Positions 16,112 to 23,459 of a stretch of 35,229 nt of DNA are shown here, piece by piece. The notes below the pieces were generated by a model that saw only the letters and a program-made list of their open reading frames with translations, searched no databases and was not told the DNA's origin. Each line of letters opens with the position of its first letter. The first letter of the stretch is position 1. The position numbers and the translations under genes are program-made. The stretch spans positions 1-35,229 of the forward strand of contig CANGYQ010000027.1 of NCBI GenBank assembly GCA_947458745.1. The letters run 5' to 3'. This DNA comes from Bryobacteraceae bacterium (lineage in GTDB: Bacteria > Acidobacteriota > Terriglobia > Bryobacterales > Bryobacteraceae).

Positions 16112-18457
16112 GTGCCTAACTCACTTCCATTCCGTCAACTCTGTCTCTGTCTGCTTGCCCTCAGTATCCCGGCTGCGCCGCAAGACACCGCGGGAGTAGG
16201 GGGCCTAAACGGAAACGTCGCCCGCGCCGTCGCCCCGTCCGCAGTGGGTGCTCCCCCTTCCGGTTCCGCCCAGCCCTTGGCCGGCGTGCGGGTCTGCCTC
16301 GTCGAATTGTCCAAATGCACCACCTCCGACGCCTCCGGCAACTTTCGCCTCACCGAAATCCGGTCCGGCGTCTATTCGCTCGAAGTACAGCCCGCCGGTG
16401 AACCCCCGCTGCGCCAGACCGGCCTTGAGATTCGCGCCGGCCTCGACGCCCGCGTCGAAGTCCTGATGCCCCAGCCGGATAGCTCCCGCCAGGAGGTCAC
16501 CGTGTCCGATTCCATCTTCGTCGCCCCCGAAGAAGTGAAGGGCTCCAGCTTCCTCGTGCAACCCCGCGAAGTCCTCAAGTCGGCGGGCGCCCTCCAGGAC
16601 GTCTCCCGCTATGTCCAAACCCTCCCGGGCGTCGCCATCGGCTCGGACGACTTCCGCAATGACCTGATCGTCCGCGGGGGAAGCCCGCTTGAAAATCTCT
16701 TCGTCATCGACAACATCGACATCCCCAATATCAATAACTTCGCCAACTTCGGCACCGCCGGCGGACCCGTCTCGATGCTCGACGCCAACCTCATTCGCGA
16801 CGTCAACTTCCTCACGGGCGCCTTCCCCGCACCCTACTCGAATCGCCTTTCGAGCGTCCTGCAGGTCGCCCAGCGGGAGGGCGATCGCGAAAAGTTCTCC
16901 GGACGCGCCGATGTCGCCTTCGCGGGCGCCGGCGCCATCCTCGAAGGTCCCCTCGCTAACGGAAAAGGCTCCTGGATCGTCTCCGCCCGCCGCAGCTTCC
17001 TCGATGCCTTCACCGACGATATCGGCTTCGGCGGCGTCCCTGTCAACTACAACCTCAACGCCAAACTCGTCTACGACCTCTCCCCCCGGGATCGCATCTG
17101 GCTTGTCAACATCACCGGATATGACTACATCAACATCAGGCCGCAAGCCGAAGAACCCGACGACACGCTCACCATCCGGTCAGGCGGATGGCGCTCCGCC
17201 GCCGGCCTCAACTGGCAGCGCCTCTTCGGCTCCCGCGGCGTCGGACTCCTCGGATTCACCCATTCGGAGGCCACTGTCCGGGAGACCCAAAACGATCTCC
17301 GCCTCGGCAACCGGACCAGCTTTACCGACCGCACCCGGGAGGGCGAAACCACCATCAAGTATGACCTGAGTGCCTACCTTCCGCTGCTCAACAAAGTACA
17401 GGCCGGCGGCAACCTCAAGTTCTTCCGCGTGGATTTGAATGTCACCCAGCCCTTTGGCATCGAAAGTCAGTTTTCCGAGCGCGAACGGATCTTGCCCTTC
17501 GATACCCGCAATCGTTTCAACGTCACCCAACCCGGGGCTTACGTGCAAACGACCCAGAACCTGGGCAAACGCCTCAGCCTCACCTGGGGCGGCCGCTACG
17601 ATAACTACCGTTATCTCAGCGCGGCCCGCTGGAGCCCCCGAGCCGGCCTCAGCTACCGCATCACCGACAAACTCTCCTGGCGAGCCGCCTGGGGCACCTA
17701 CTACCAACAACCGGTCTTTTTCATCTCCGGTGCCTTCCCGCAAAACCGCCAACTGCTCCCCATGCGGGCCGACCATCTCCTCATGGGCTTCACCTGGATC
17801 GTGAACAATACCACCCGGGTTACGCTTGAAGGCTATTTGAAGCGATACAAAGACTACCCGGTCACCTCTCTCTTCCCCCAATTCAGTCTCGCCAACGCCG
17901 GAGACAGTTTCGGCCAGGATGAGCTGTTGCTTCCCTACGTAAGTGCCGGGCGGGGCCGCGTTCGCGGTGTCGAACTGTTCGTTGAAAAGAAGTTCTCCCG
18001 GAAATGGTCCGGTCAAACCAACGTGTCCTGGTCAAGAACCCGGCACGCCGGCTTCGATGGCGCTCTCCGGCCAGGCTCCTTCGACTATCCCATCGTCTTC
18101 AATGGCGTCCTCGGCTACGCCATCAACCGCAAGTGGGACTTCAGCGTACGGGGCGTGTATCTGACCGGTCGTCCCTTCACGCCCTTCAATACGGTCCTTT
18201 CCGCCGCGCAGCGCCGGGGCGTGCTGGACCTGTCCCGCTACAATGGCGTCCGCGCTCCCAACTACTTCCGGCTCGATGTCCGGGTGGACCGCACCTTCAC
18301 CTTCCGCGATAAGCCCGTCGTCCTCTTCGGCGGCTTGCAGAACGCCACCAATCGCCAGAACTTCGCCTTCCCGGGCTGGAGCCGCACCGCCAACCAACAG
18401 ACCGCGGAAACCCAGCTAGGCCTCTTCCCCATCGTCGGCCTCAACTGGAGGTTCTAA
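16112..18457 (+). CDS. TonB-dependent receptor with carboxypeptidase-regulatory-like N-terminal domain
   Basis: 781 residues from GTG (16112); the ATG at 16096 is out of frame and stops at once. The signal peptide ends near IPAAPQD. A CarboxypepD_reg-like beta-sandwich (about 45-130; GVRVCLVELSKCTTSDASGN) is followed by a plug domain with YVQTLPGVAIGSDDF and NDLIVRGGSPLENLFVIDNI. A beta-barrel ends in the terminal aromatic residue typical of outer-membrane proteins (GLNWRF). At under 800 residues it is shorter than the very large Oar-like receptors common in Acidobacteria. The substrate is unknown. It follows the LytS/LytTR pair. Confidence 0.9.
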   Translation: MPNSLPFRQLCLCLLALSIPAAPQDTAGVGGLNGNVARAVAPSAVGAPPSGSAQPLAGVRVCLVELSKCTTSDASGNFRLTEIRSGVYSLEVQPAGEPPLRQTGLEIRAGLDARVEVLMPQPDSSRQEVTVSDSIFVAPEEVKGSSFLVQPREVLKSAGALQDVSRYVQTLPGVAIGSDDFRNDLIVRGGSPLENLFVIDNIDIPNINNFANFGTAGGPVSMLDANLIRDVNFLTGAFPAPYSNRLSSVLQVAQREGDREKFSGRADVAFAGAGAILEGPLANGKGSWIVSARRSFLDAFTDDIGFGGVPVNYNLNAKLVYDLSPRDRIWLVNITGYDYINIRPQAEEPDDTLTIRSGGWRSAAGLNWQRLFGSRGVGLLGFTHSEATVRETQNDLRLGNRTSFTDRTREGETTIKYDLSAYLPLLNKVQAGGNLKFFRVDLNVTQPFGIESQFSERERILPFDTRNRFNVTQPGAYVQTTQNLGKRLSLTWGGRYDNYRYLSAARWSPRAGLSYRITDKLSWRAAWGTYYQQPVFFISGAFPQNRQLLPMRADHLLMGFTWIVNNTTRVTLEGYLKRYKDYPVTSLFPQFSLANAGDSFGQDELLLPYVSAGRGRVRGVELFVEKKFSRKWSGQTNVSWSRTRHAGFDGALRPGSFDYPIVFNGVLGYAINRKWDFSVRGVYLTGRPFTPFNTVLSAAQRRGVLDLSRYNGVRAPNYFRLDVRVDRTFTFRDKPVVLFGGLQNATNRQNFAFPGWSRTANQQTAETQLGLFPIVGLNWRF

Positions 18458-18477
18458 AGGCCGCTCCCGGCAGGCTC

Positions 18478-18504
18478 GGACCAGCGGACGCAAATCCGCG
18501 GTCC
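18478..18504 (+). terminator. Hairpin after the TonB receptor gene
   Basis: GGACC(A)GCGGA and TCCGCGGTCC pair as a 10-bp stem with one bulged A and a 6-base loop, 20 bases after the stop. No T tract follows, so it is only a possible terminator or 3' stabilising structure. The rest of 18505-18600 shows nothing else. Confidence 0.35.
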
Positions 18505-18600
18505 CGGCCCGCCCGGCGCATCAGGGTGCTCCTGCCTCCAACCACAAAGGCCGGAACCGCACTCCTCACGGTACTTTCCTAGCCTGACTTTCGCAGTTAG

Positions 18601-19290
18601 GACAGCCGCAGCGGCCGGGCGTTGATCCGGCGCGAGGCGCCCGCGATTGTGGGTGAAGAGACGTGGCAGAAGGCCCAGGAAAACCTTCAGTCGCACTTCG
18701 TGTTCGGCGTCCGCGATGCCTGCCACCAGTACCTGCTGCGCGGCCTGATCAAGTGCGCCCTCTGCAGCAAGACCAAGGTGTGGGACCTCCACTCGGGCCA
18801 GGAACTGTGGACGCTGGCGGGCCCCAGCGATGGGGTGGTGTATGTGGAGGTCACCCCGGACGGGCAGCGGGCGTATTCCGTCTCATGGGACAACACGCTG
18901 AAGGTGTGGGACCTCCACTCGGGCCAGGAACTGTGGACGCTGGCGGGCCCCAGCGATGAGGTGGAGCACGTGGCGGTCACCCCGGATGGGCAGTGGGCGG
19001 TCTCCGCCTCATGGGACATGACGCTGCAGGTGTGGGACCTCAACTCCGGCCAGGAGATTGGGACGCTGGCGGGCCACGGCAGTTACGTGAGCCATGTGGC
19101 GGTCACCCCGGACGGGCGACGGGCGGTTTCCGCCCCATGGGACAAGACTCTGAAGGTGTGGGACCTCAACTCCGGCGAAGCCACCGCCACCTTCCACGCC
19201 GACGCACCAATACGCTGCTGCGCGGTTACATCGAACCGCATTGTCGCGGGCGATACTGCCGGTCGTGTGCATATTCTCCTCTTGAAGTGA
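18601..19290 (+). pseudogene. Chimera of a large serine recombinase fragment and WD40 repeats
   Basis: The open frame from 18601 begins with the recombinase-domain/zinc-ribbon boundary of large serine recombinases: IRREAPAIVGEETWQKAQEN, then YLLRGLIKCALC. It switches in frame, one residue after CALCS, into WD40 repeats (TKVWDLHSGQELWTLAG, then VTPDGQRAYSVSWDNTLKVW) and ends with ADAPIRCCAV...AGDTAGRVHILLLK. This ending is like the C-terminus of NB-ARC/STAND-WD40 proteins. The recombinase lacks its catalytic domain and most of its ribbon Cys. The WD40 part has only about four blades and no N-terminal ATPase. A TTG at 18622 could start translation. It is most likely a scar of recombination; a translated fusion is not excluded. 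Confidence 0.75.
18775..19185 (+). repeat. Tandem 126-base WD40-encoding repeats
   Basis: The tract AAGGTGTGGGACCT recurs at 18775, 18901, 19027 (as CAGGTG...) and 19153, an exact 126-base (42-codon) period. The first two units are nearly identical for over 60 bases, indicating recent duplication or conversion. Confidence 0.85.
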
Positions 19291-19291
19291 G

Positions 19292-19436
19292 GCGGGACGG
19301 AAAGTGGCTGCGATCCTGAGTGTGATCGAGACGGCGCAATGGCTGGGTCTGCCGGTGCGCCTGATCTCCTCGATATCGGCCTTGGCGGATTTGTCCGAAC
19401 TTGTTCCACTGCGGCAGATTACTCCTATTGTGTTAT
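19292..19436 (+). pseudogene. Possible IS66-type transposase C-terminal remnant
   Basis: The frame reads AGRKVAAILSVIETAQWLGL, then LADLSELVPLRQITPIVLS, reminiscent of the C-terminal end of IS66 TnpC proteins (an AAxLxSxxETxxxLxxxV pattern followed by a short Leu-rich tail). Only about 45 codons remain and the similarity is from memory, so the family call is tentative. It lies between the WD40 chimera and a comM fragment, at a probable insertion boundary. Confidence 0.4.
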
Positions 19437-19466
19437 CGGCGCAGCGAAGAACAAAAGTTCAGCACG

Positions 19467-19931
19467 CTACTTCCAGTACACCCGGTCGAGCGACCGGTAG
19501 CTCACTGCCTCAGCCACATGCTTCGCCTGAATATGCTCCGACCCAGACAGATCTGCCAGCGTGCGCGCAACTTTGAGGATGCGGTCATGAGCGCGAGCCG
19601 AGAAGCCGAGTTTGCGGATGGCGACTTCGAGCGTGCGCTCGCTGGCGTCGTCGAGCGGGCAGAGCTTGCGGAGTTGCCCGGAGGGGATCTGGGCGTTCAC
19701 AAATCCGCGCTGCAACTGGAGTGCCCGGGCGGCCTCTACCCGGGCCCGAATGTCGGCGGACCTTTCGCCAACGCCATTGCCTCGCAGTTCCTTGTAGGGG
19801 ACGGCCGGCACTTCAATATGCAGATCAATCCGGTCCAGCAGCGGTCCCGAAATCTTGCCCAGGTAGCGCTGGACGATGGCGCCGGTGCACCTGCATTCCC
19901 TCGTAGTGTCGCCCAGAAATCCACACGGACA
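19467..19931 (-). pseudogene. comM: comM 3' fragment, complete from CPCGF to stop
   Basis: The minus strand reads CPCGFLGDTTRECRCTGAIV through LLDRIDLHIEVPAVPYKELR and CPLDDASERTLEVAIRKLGF to SYRSLDRVYWK and a TAG stop. It equals residues 353-506 of intact ComM with roughly 80% identity by eye and no internal stop. There is no in-frame start upstream (a TGA lies just inside repeat R), and the ATPase motifs are absent. It is the cleanest example of the recurrent fragment. In the array model it should be followed by an RHS fragment, but the IS66-like remnant and the large plus-strand gene block follow instead. Confidence 0.88.
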
Positions 19932-20025
19932 CCCGTGTAGTCCTCAACTGACCGGGTATGAAGGCGGCGGAACACCCATCTGATGCAACACTCCGCCTTG
20001 AAAACGGGAGAATGAGCCGCGGACC
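19932..20025 (-). repeat. Repeat R, copy c
   Basis: The best preserved of the three R copies, aligning with 7478-7565. It directly joins the comM fragment, where ACACGG-ACAC-CCGTGT (19923-19938) forms an inverted repeat across the junction. It also contains AAGGCGG and CCGCCTT arms about 25 bases apart. It begins nine bases past the stop of the upstream lipoprotein gene on the minus strand. Confidence 0.8.
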
Positions 20026-20033
20026 CCACAACC

Positions 20034-20645
20034 TCAGCGAGCGACAGCGGCAGTGTTCGCGACGCGCACGGACTTCTCAATCCGACTCACTTTGTCGCAA
20101 ACTAGACCGACTGTACCTTCCACCTCACCCCGTTCGCCGCGAAACCGAATCTGCTTGGTGTCTCCAAGGCCGATCGCGAAAAACATTCGACCGTACCCAT
20201 CGCTGACCAACCGCGAGTTGGTTGCAGCCTCCAATGGCCTCATGCCTCCCACAGCCTTACCATCATTGCTCACGAATCGTAGATAAACCCAGCAGCCTTC
20301 GGGTGTCAGTCCCAAGGGCTGATCGCATAGATTCGGCGTTAAGTGGAGAGTCTGCGGACGGGAACTAGCGATCAAGCCACTAATCGCCGTGGGAGGGCAG
20401 CCGATGTTTCGGAGTTGTACTGTAAAACGGCCGAATCCTACATCGCAGAATCGTGCCAATCCATCTTTTGCCCACTGTTCTCCTATCTTCTGTCCCCGTT
20501 CGTCAAGAAGTTCTACATATCCTTCGTGATTATTTACGCCCTGGGCCCCGACAATATGTACAGTGAATGCACAGAATGGTGCGTCTTGACCGAATGTACA
20601 TCCGGCGACGGCGACGGAAAGGGCTAACAGCCCGAAATAAGTCAT
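20034..20645 (-). CDS. Lipoprotein, candidate immunity partner of the metalloprotease-tailed RHS fragment
   Basis: 203 residues from the ATG at 20645, chosen because it overlaps the RHS stop (ATGA) and starts directly with a lipoprotein signal (MTYFGLLALSVAVAGC, lipobox VAGC). A longer in-frame start lies inside the RHS gene. The mature part (YVELLDERGQKIGEQWAKDG, then FCDVGFGRFTVQL) resembles a carboxypeptidase-regulatory/Cna-B-like beta-sandwich, with a second similar stretch (WVYLRFVSNDGKAVGG). Paired cysteines suggest disulfides in the periplasm. An immunity function is inferred from position and coupling, repeated in all three cassettes. Confidence 0.72.
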   Translation of the reverse strand: MTYFGLLALSVAVAGCTFGQDAPFCAFTVHIVGAQGVNNHEGYVELLDERGQKIGEQWAKDGLARFCDVGFGRFTVQLRNIGCPPTAISGLIASSRPQTLHLTPNLCDQPLGLTPEGCWVYLRFVSNDGKAVGGMRPLEAATNSRLVSDGYGRMFFAIGLGDTKQIRFRGERGEVEGTVGLVCDKVSRIEKSVRVANTAAVAR

Positions 20646-21697
20646 TGAAGTCTTAACCCCGGAAAGCAATTCTCTACAACAGTGCGCGAGTTGGTCTCTG
20701 AAGTCTTGACGTCATTCCTATCGTTCGGAAGATGTCCGGATATATGGCCGAGTTCGTGCAATAGATAAATGGCCTGGAACGTGGCCACAGTTGGCACATC
20801 ACTCAGTCCTAATGTAATCTGAGCATAGTTCAGCAAGGATTTCCCTTCCGGATTCTTGATCTGGTCCGGTTCAAGGAATAGATTGGTATTCAAGTAAATC
20901 GTATCATTGTCAACCCACGCTGGCAAGATTGTGTTAAGTTGCCACCAACCCGAGAGTACATTTTGCTCAAACACCGCCGTAGGGCCCTCTCGCCTCACGA
21001 TGCCCGTTCCATGCAAGCGCATCTTCGCTGTTTCACTGTTCTCGAACCCGAGGGCGGTGGCGCACTCATGCGTGTCTAAGGCGGCGAGAGCAGATTCCCA
21101 CCCCGCAAAGTCCGGTCTGCGGGATCTACCGCCAGCCCCATCTCGCCCACTGGATGAACCCGCCGGGCTGCTGGAGCCACCATAAGCGCCGCTGTACCAT
21201 CCGCTTAGATCCTTCGCGCCAACGTTGGAATTCTCACGCCGTTCATCAGATGAGCGGGATAAGTATAGCCCTGTCGGATCATTGAAGTTCACCGGGTCCC
21301 CCTGCACATACGCATACCGATTCCACGAGCCTGGATCAGACGGCCCACCGCTGGCGCGGTAGGGGTCGCTCGACAGAAACCGCCCATACACCGACGAGTA
21401 GTAGCGGTTGAGGGCGTAGTCGAGGCCGCTTGCTTCCCGCTGGTAGGTGGCGAACTTGTATTCGGTGGAGCTGGTGCCGCGTTCTTCGCCGTAGGGGTGG
21501 TGCCGCGCATTCGAGCTCAACCGGTCCGGCTGCGGCCATTCGACGTAGCCGCCGACCCCATACCGCCCCTCCACCTTCACCTGCCGCCCCGCGAAATAGT
21601 CGATCTGCGACACGGTGGAAAACTGCATCGGGCGTTCGCAAGGAGGGGCCTCGGTGCCCACAATGCCGGCGCGGCGATCATCCGTGAAAGTGCCCAC
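20642..21697 (-). CDS. RHS-core fragment with HExxH metalloprotease-like tail
   Basis: 351 residues from GTG, 30 bases after the intact comM stop. Residues about 1-135 are the shared RHS core (GTFTDDRRAGIVGTEAPP, HHPYGEER, GRFLSSDPYRASGG, NRYAYVQGDPVN). A Ser/Gly-rich linker (GGSSSPAGSSSGRDGAGG) follows. The tail carries AIYLLHELGHISGHLPNDR, an HExxHxxxH zinc-binding motif, and ends in ENCFPGLRLQ. This suggests a peptidase toxin. The long RHS repeat shell and any secretion signal are absent, so it may be a silent cassette or depend on recombination into a complete RHS gene. It is translationally coupled to the lipoprotein downstream. Confidence 0.8.
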   Translation of the reverse strand: MGTFTDDRRAGIVGTEAPPCERPMQFSTVSQIDYFAGRQVKVEGRYGVGGYVEWPQPDRLSSNARHHPYGEERGTSSTEYKFATYQREASGLDYALNRYYSSVYGRFLSSDPYRASGGPSDPGSWNRYAYVQGDPVNFNDPTGLYLSRSSDERRENSNVGAKDLSGWYSGAYGGSSSPAGSSSGRDGAGGRSRRPDFAGWESALAALDTHECATALGFENSETAKMRLHGTGIVRREGPTAVFEQNVLSGWWQLNTILPAWVDNDTIYLNTNLFLEPDQIKNPEGKSLLNYAQITLGLSDVPTVATFQAIYLLHELGHISGHLPNDRNDVKTSETNSRTVVENCFPGLRLQ

Positions 21698-21727
21698 GTC
21701 TTCGCATCATACGCCAACCCGGCCACT

Positions 21728-23248
21728 CTACTTCCAATAGACGCGGTCGAGCGACCGGTAACCGACCGCCTCGGCCATGTGTTTTCCCTGAATTGCCTCG
21801 GACCCGCCGAGGTCCGCAATCGTGCGCGCCACCTTCAGCAACCGGTCATGCGCGCGAGCCGAAAGGCCCAGTTTGCGGATCGCCATCTCCAGCGTCCGCT
21901 CCCCGGCATCGTCCAGCGGGCAGATCTGCCGTAGGCGGCCGCTGGGGATCTTGGCGTTCGGATAGCCCCGTTTCTCCTGGATCAGCCGCGTCCGCGCGAC
22001 CCGCTCGCGGATCTCGGCCGAGGTGGCACCGGTCTGGTCACCGCGCAGTTCCTTGTGCGGTACCGCCGGTACTTCGATGTGCAAATCAATCCGGTCGAGC
22101 AACGGCCCCGAGATCTTCGTCAGATACCGCTGAATGATCGCCCCCGTACACCGGCACTCCCGCGTTTGGTCTCCGTAGAATCCACACGGACACGGGTTCA
22201 TTGCCGCCACCAGCATGAAGGAGGCGGGGAAGCTGAGGGTCATCATGGAGCGGGCTAGGGTGACCGAACCTTCCTCCAGCGGCTGCCGCAACTGCTCCAG
22301 CACACTGCGCTGGAACTCGGGGAGTTCGTCGAGGAACAAGACGCCATTGTGCGCCAGCGAGACTTCGCCGGGGCGGGCGGTGCCGATGCCGCCGCCGATC
22401 AGGCCGGCGTCGGAGACTGAATGGTGTGGTGCGCGGAACGGGCGTTGGCGGAGGAGGCCGCAGTCATTGGGGAGTGCTCCGGCGACCGAGTGGACTTGCG
22501 TGGTCTCCAGCGCTTCGCCGAACGAAAGTGGCGGCAGGATGCCTGGCAACCGGCGCGCGAGCATCGTCTTGCCCGAACCCGGCGGACCCACCAGCAGCAG
22601 GTTGTGCCCTCCGGCGGCTGCCACTTCCATGGCTCGCTTAGCGCTGGCTTGGCCGCGGACGTCGCCAAAGTCGAACTCGGGCGTATGCGATGGCGGGGTC
22701 GCGATGGGCTGCAGCGGTAGGCGTGATTCCGGTTGAATTAGTACTTGAACTGCTTCCGCTAACGTTTTGACTCCATATACATTTACTCCCTCCACCACGG
22801 CTGCCTCCGCCGCGTTCTCACTCGGGACGACGACATTCGGAATCCCCTGCTTGCGAGCGCAGACCGCCATCGAGAGAACGCCGCGCACAGCCCGGATGGA
22901 CCCGTCCAGGCTCAGTTCGCCCGTGATGAGAAAGCTATCGCTTGCCCGCCCGGCCGCGCCGCCCATGGCACCGATAATGCCCATCGCCATCGGCAGATCG
23001 AAGCCGGCGCCTTCCTTCCGGACATTCGCCGGGGCCAGATTGATCGTGACCGGTTTGTTGGGGAAACCGAAGCCCGAGTTCATCAACGCGGACTTGATCC
23101 GCTCCCGGCTTTCCTTCACCGCCGTGTCCGGCATGCCCACGGTCACCATGTCGCGGGTGGAGGTGCCGGAATACATATCTACCTCCACATCAATCAGATG
23201 CGCCTCGATCCCATAGACGGCGGCGCTCCGGGTGCGGAAAAGGGCCAT
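21728..23248 (-). CDS. comM: ComM/YifB family Mg-chelatase-like AAA+ ATPase, intact
   Basis: 506 residues. An N-terminal Lon-S5-like domain (about 1-180; NLAPANVRKEGAGFDLPMA) precedes the AAA+ module, with Walker A GPPGSGKT (221-228), RPFRAPHHSVSDAGLIGGG, Walker B GVLFLDELPEF (302-312) and the NPCPCGFYGD motif (351-360). A C-terminal Mg_chelatase_C region ends in GYRSLDRVYWK. In Vibrio ComM is a branch-migration helicase used in natural transformation; the same role here is family inference. It is divergent from the carotenoid operon. Partial copies of its last 154 codons are scattered through the window in front of RHS fragments. Confidence 0.93.
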   Translation of the reverse strand: MALFRTRSAAVYGIEAHLIDVEVDMYSGTSTRDMVTVGMPDTAVKESRERIKSALMNSGFGFPNKPVTINLAPANVRKEGAGFDLPMAMGIIGAMGGAAGRASDSFLITGELSLDGSIRAVRGVLSMAVCARKQGIPNVVVPSENAAEAAVVEGVNVYGVKTLAEAVQVLIQPESRLPLQPIATPPSHTPEFDFGDVRGQASAKRAMEVAAAGGHNLLLVGPPGSGKTMLARRLPGILPPLSFGEALETTQVHSVAGALPNDCGLLRQRPFRAPHHSVSDAGLIGGGIGTARPGEVSLAHNGVLFLDELPEFQRSVLEQLRQPLEEGSVTLARSMMTLSFPASFMLVAAMNPCPCGFYGDQTRECRCTGAIIQRYLTKISGPLLDRIDLHIEVPAVPHKELRGDQTGATSAEIRERVARTRLIQEKRGYPNAKIPSGRLRQICPLDDAGERTLEMAIRKLGLSARAHDRLLKVARTIADLGGSEAIQGKHMAEAVGYRSLDRVYWK

Positions 23249-23377
23249 GACGCGTAGTGCTTTGTGTCCAGGAATACTCTCAGGAATATTTCTCTAGGCC
23301 CCCGGTGGCTATGTGCCGCCCAATCAGGCCGCGAGACGTAACCGCGTTCGCCTTGAAAGCGTCTCTGTAGGTCATGA

Positions 23378-23405
23378 TTGACCGCAGTCCATTAGGACAG
23401 GTAGA
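23378..23405 (+). promoter_or_regulatory. Possible promoter in the comM/crtE divergent region
   Basis: In the 211-base gap 23249-23459, TTGACC (23378) lies about 17-18 bases before a poor -10-like GTAGAC/TAGACG, with GTCC-ATTA-GGAC between them as a small inverted motif. This is a weak by-eye candidate for the carotenoid operon promoter; nothing else in the gap is recognisable. Confidence 0.25.
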
Positions 23406-23459
23406 CGCTGCAAAAAGATTAGTCCTTTTCAGCGCCACGATAATCTGGTAGAGAACGGA

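Noticed and set aside
16205..17146. Long minus-strand open frame opposite the TonB receptor, and a similar one at 17180-18016
   Set aside because: Acidic, repetitive antisense translations typical of GC-rich coding DNA.
18775..19185. Regularly spaced repeats that could be mistaken for a CRISPR-like array
   Set aside because: The 126-base period is in frame, has no unique spacers and encodes WD40 blades.
20343..20627. Plus-strand open frame of 94 codons
   Set aside because: Opposite the lipoprotein gene, which has a lipobox and a coupled start.
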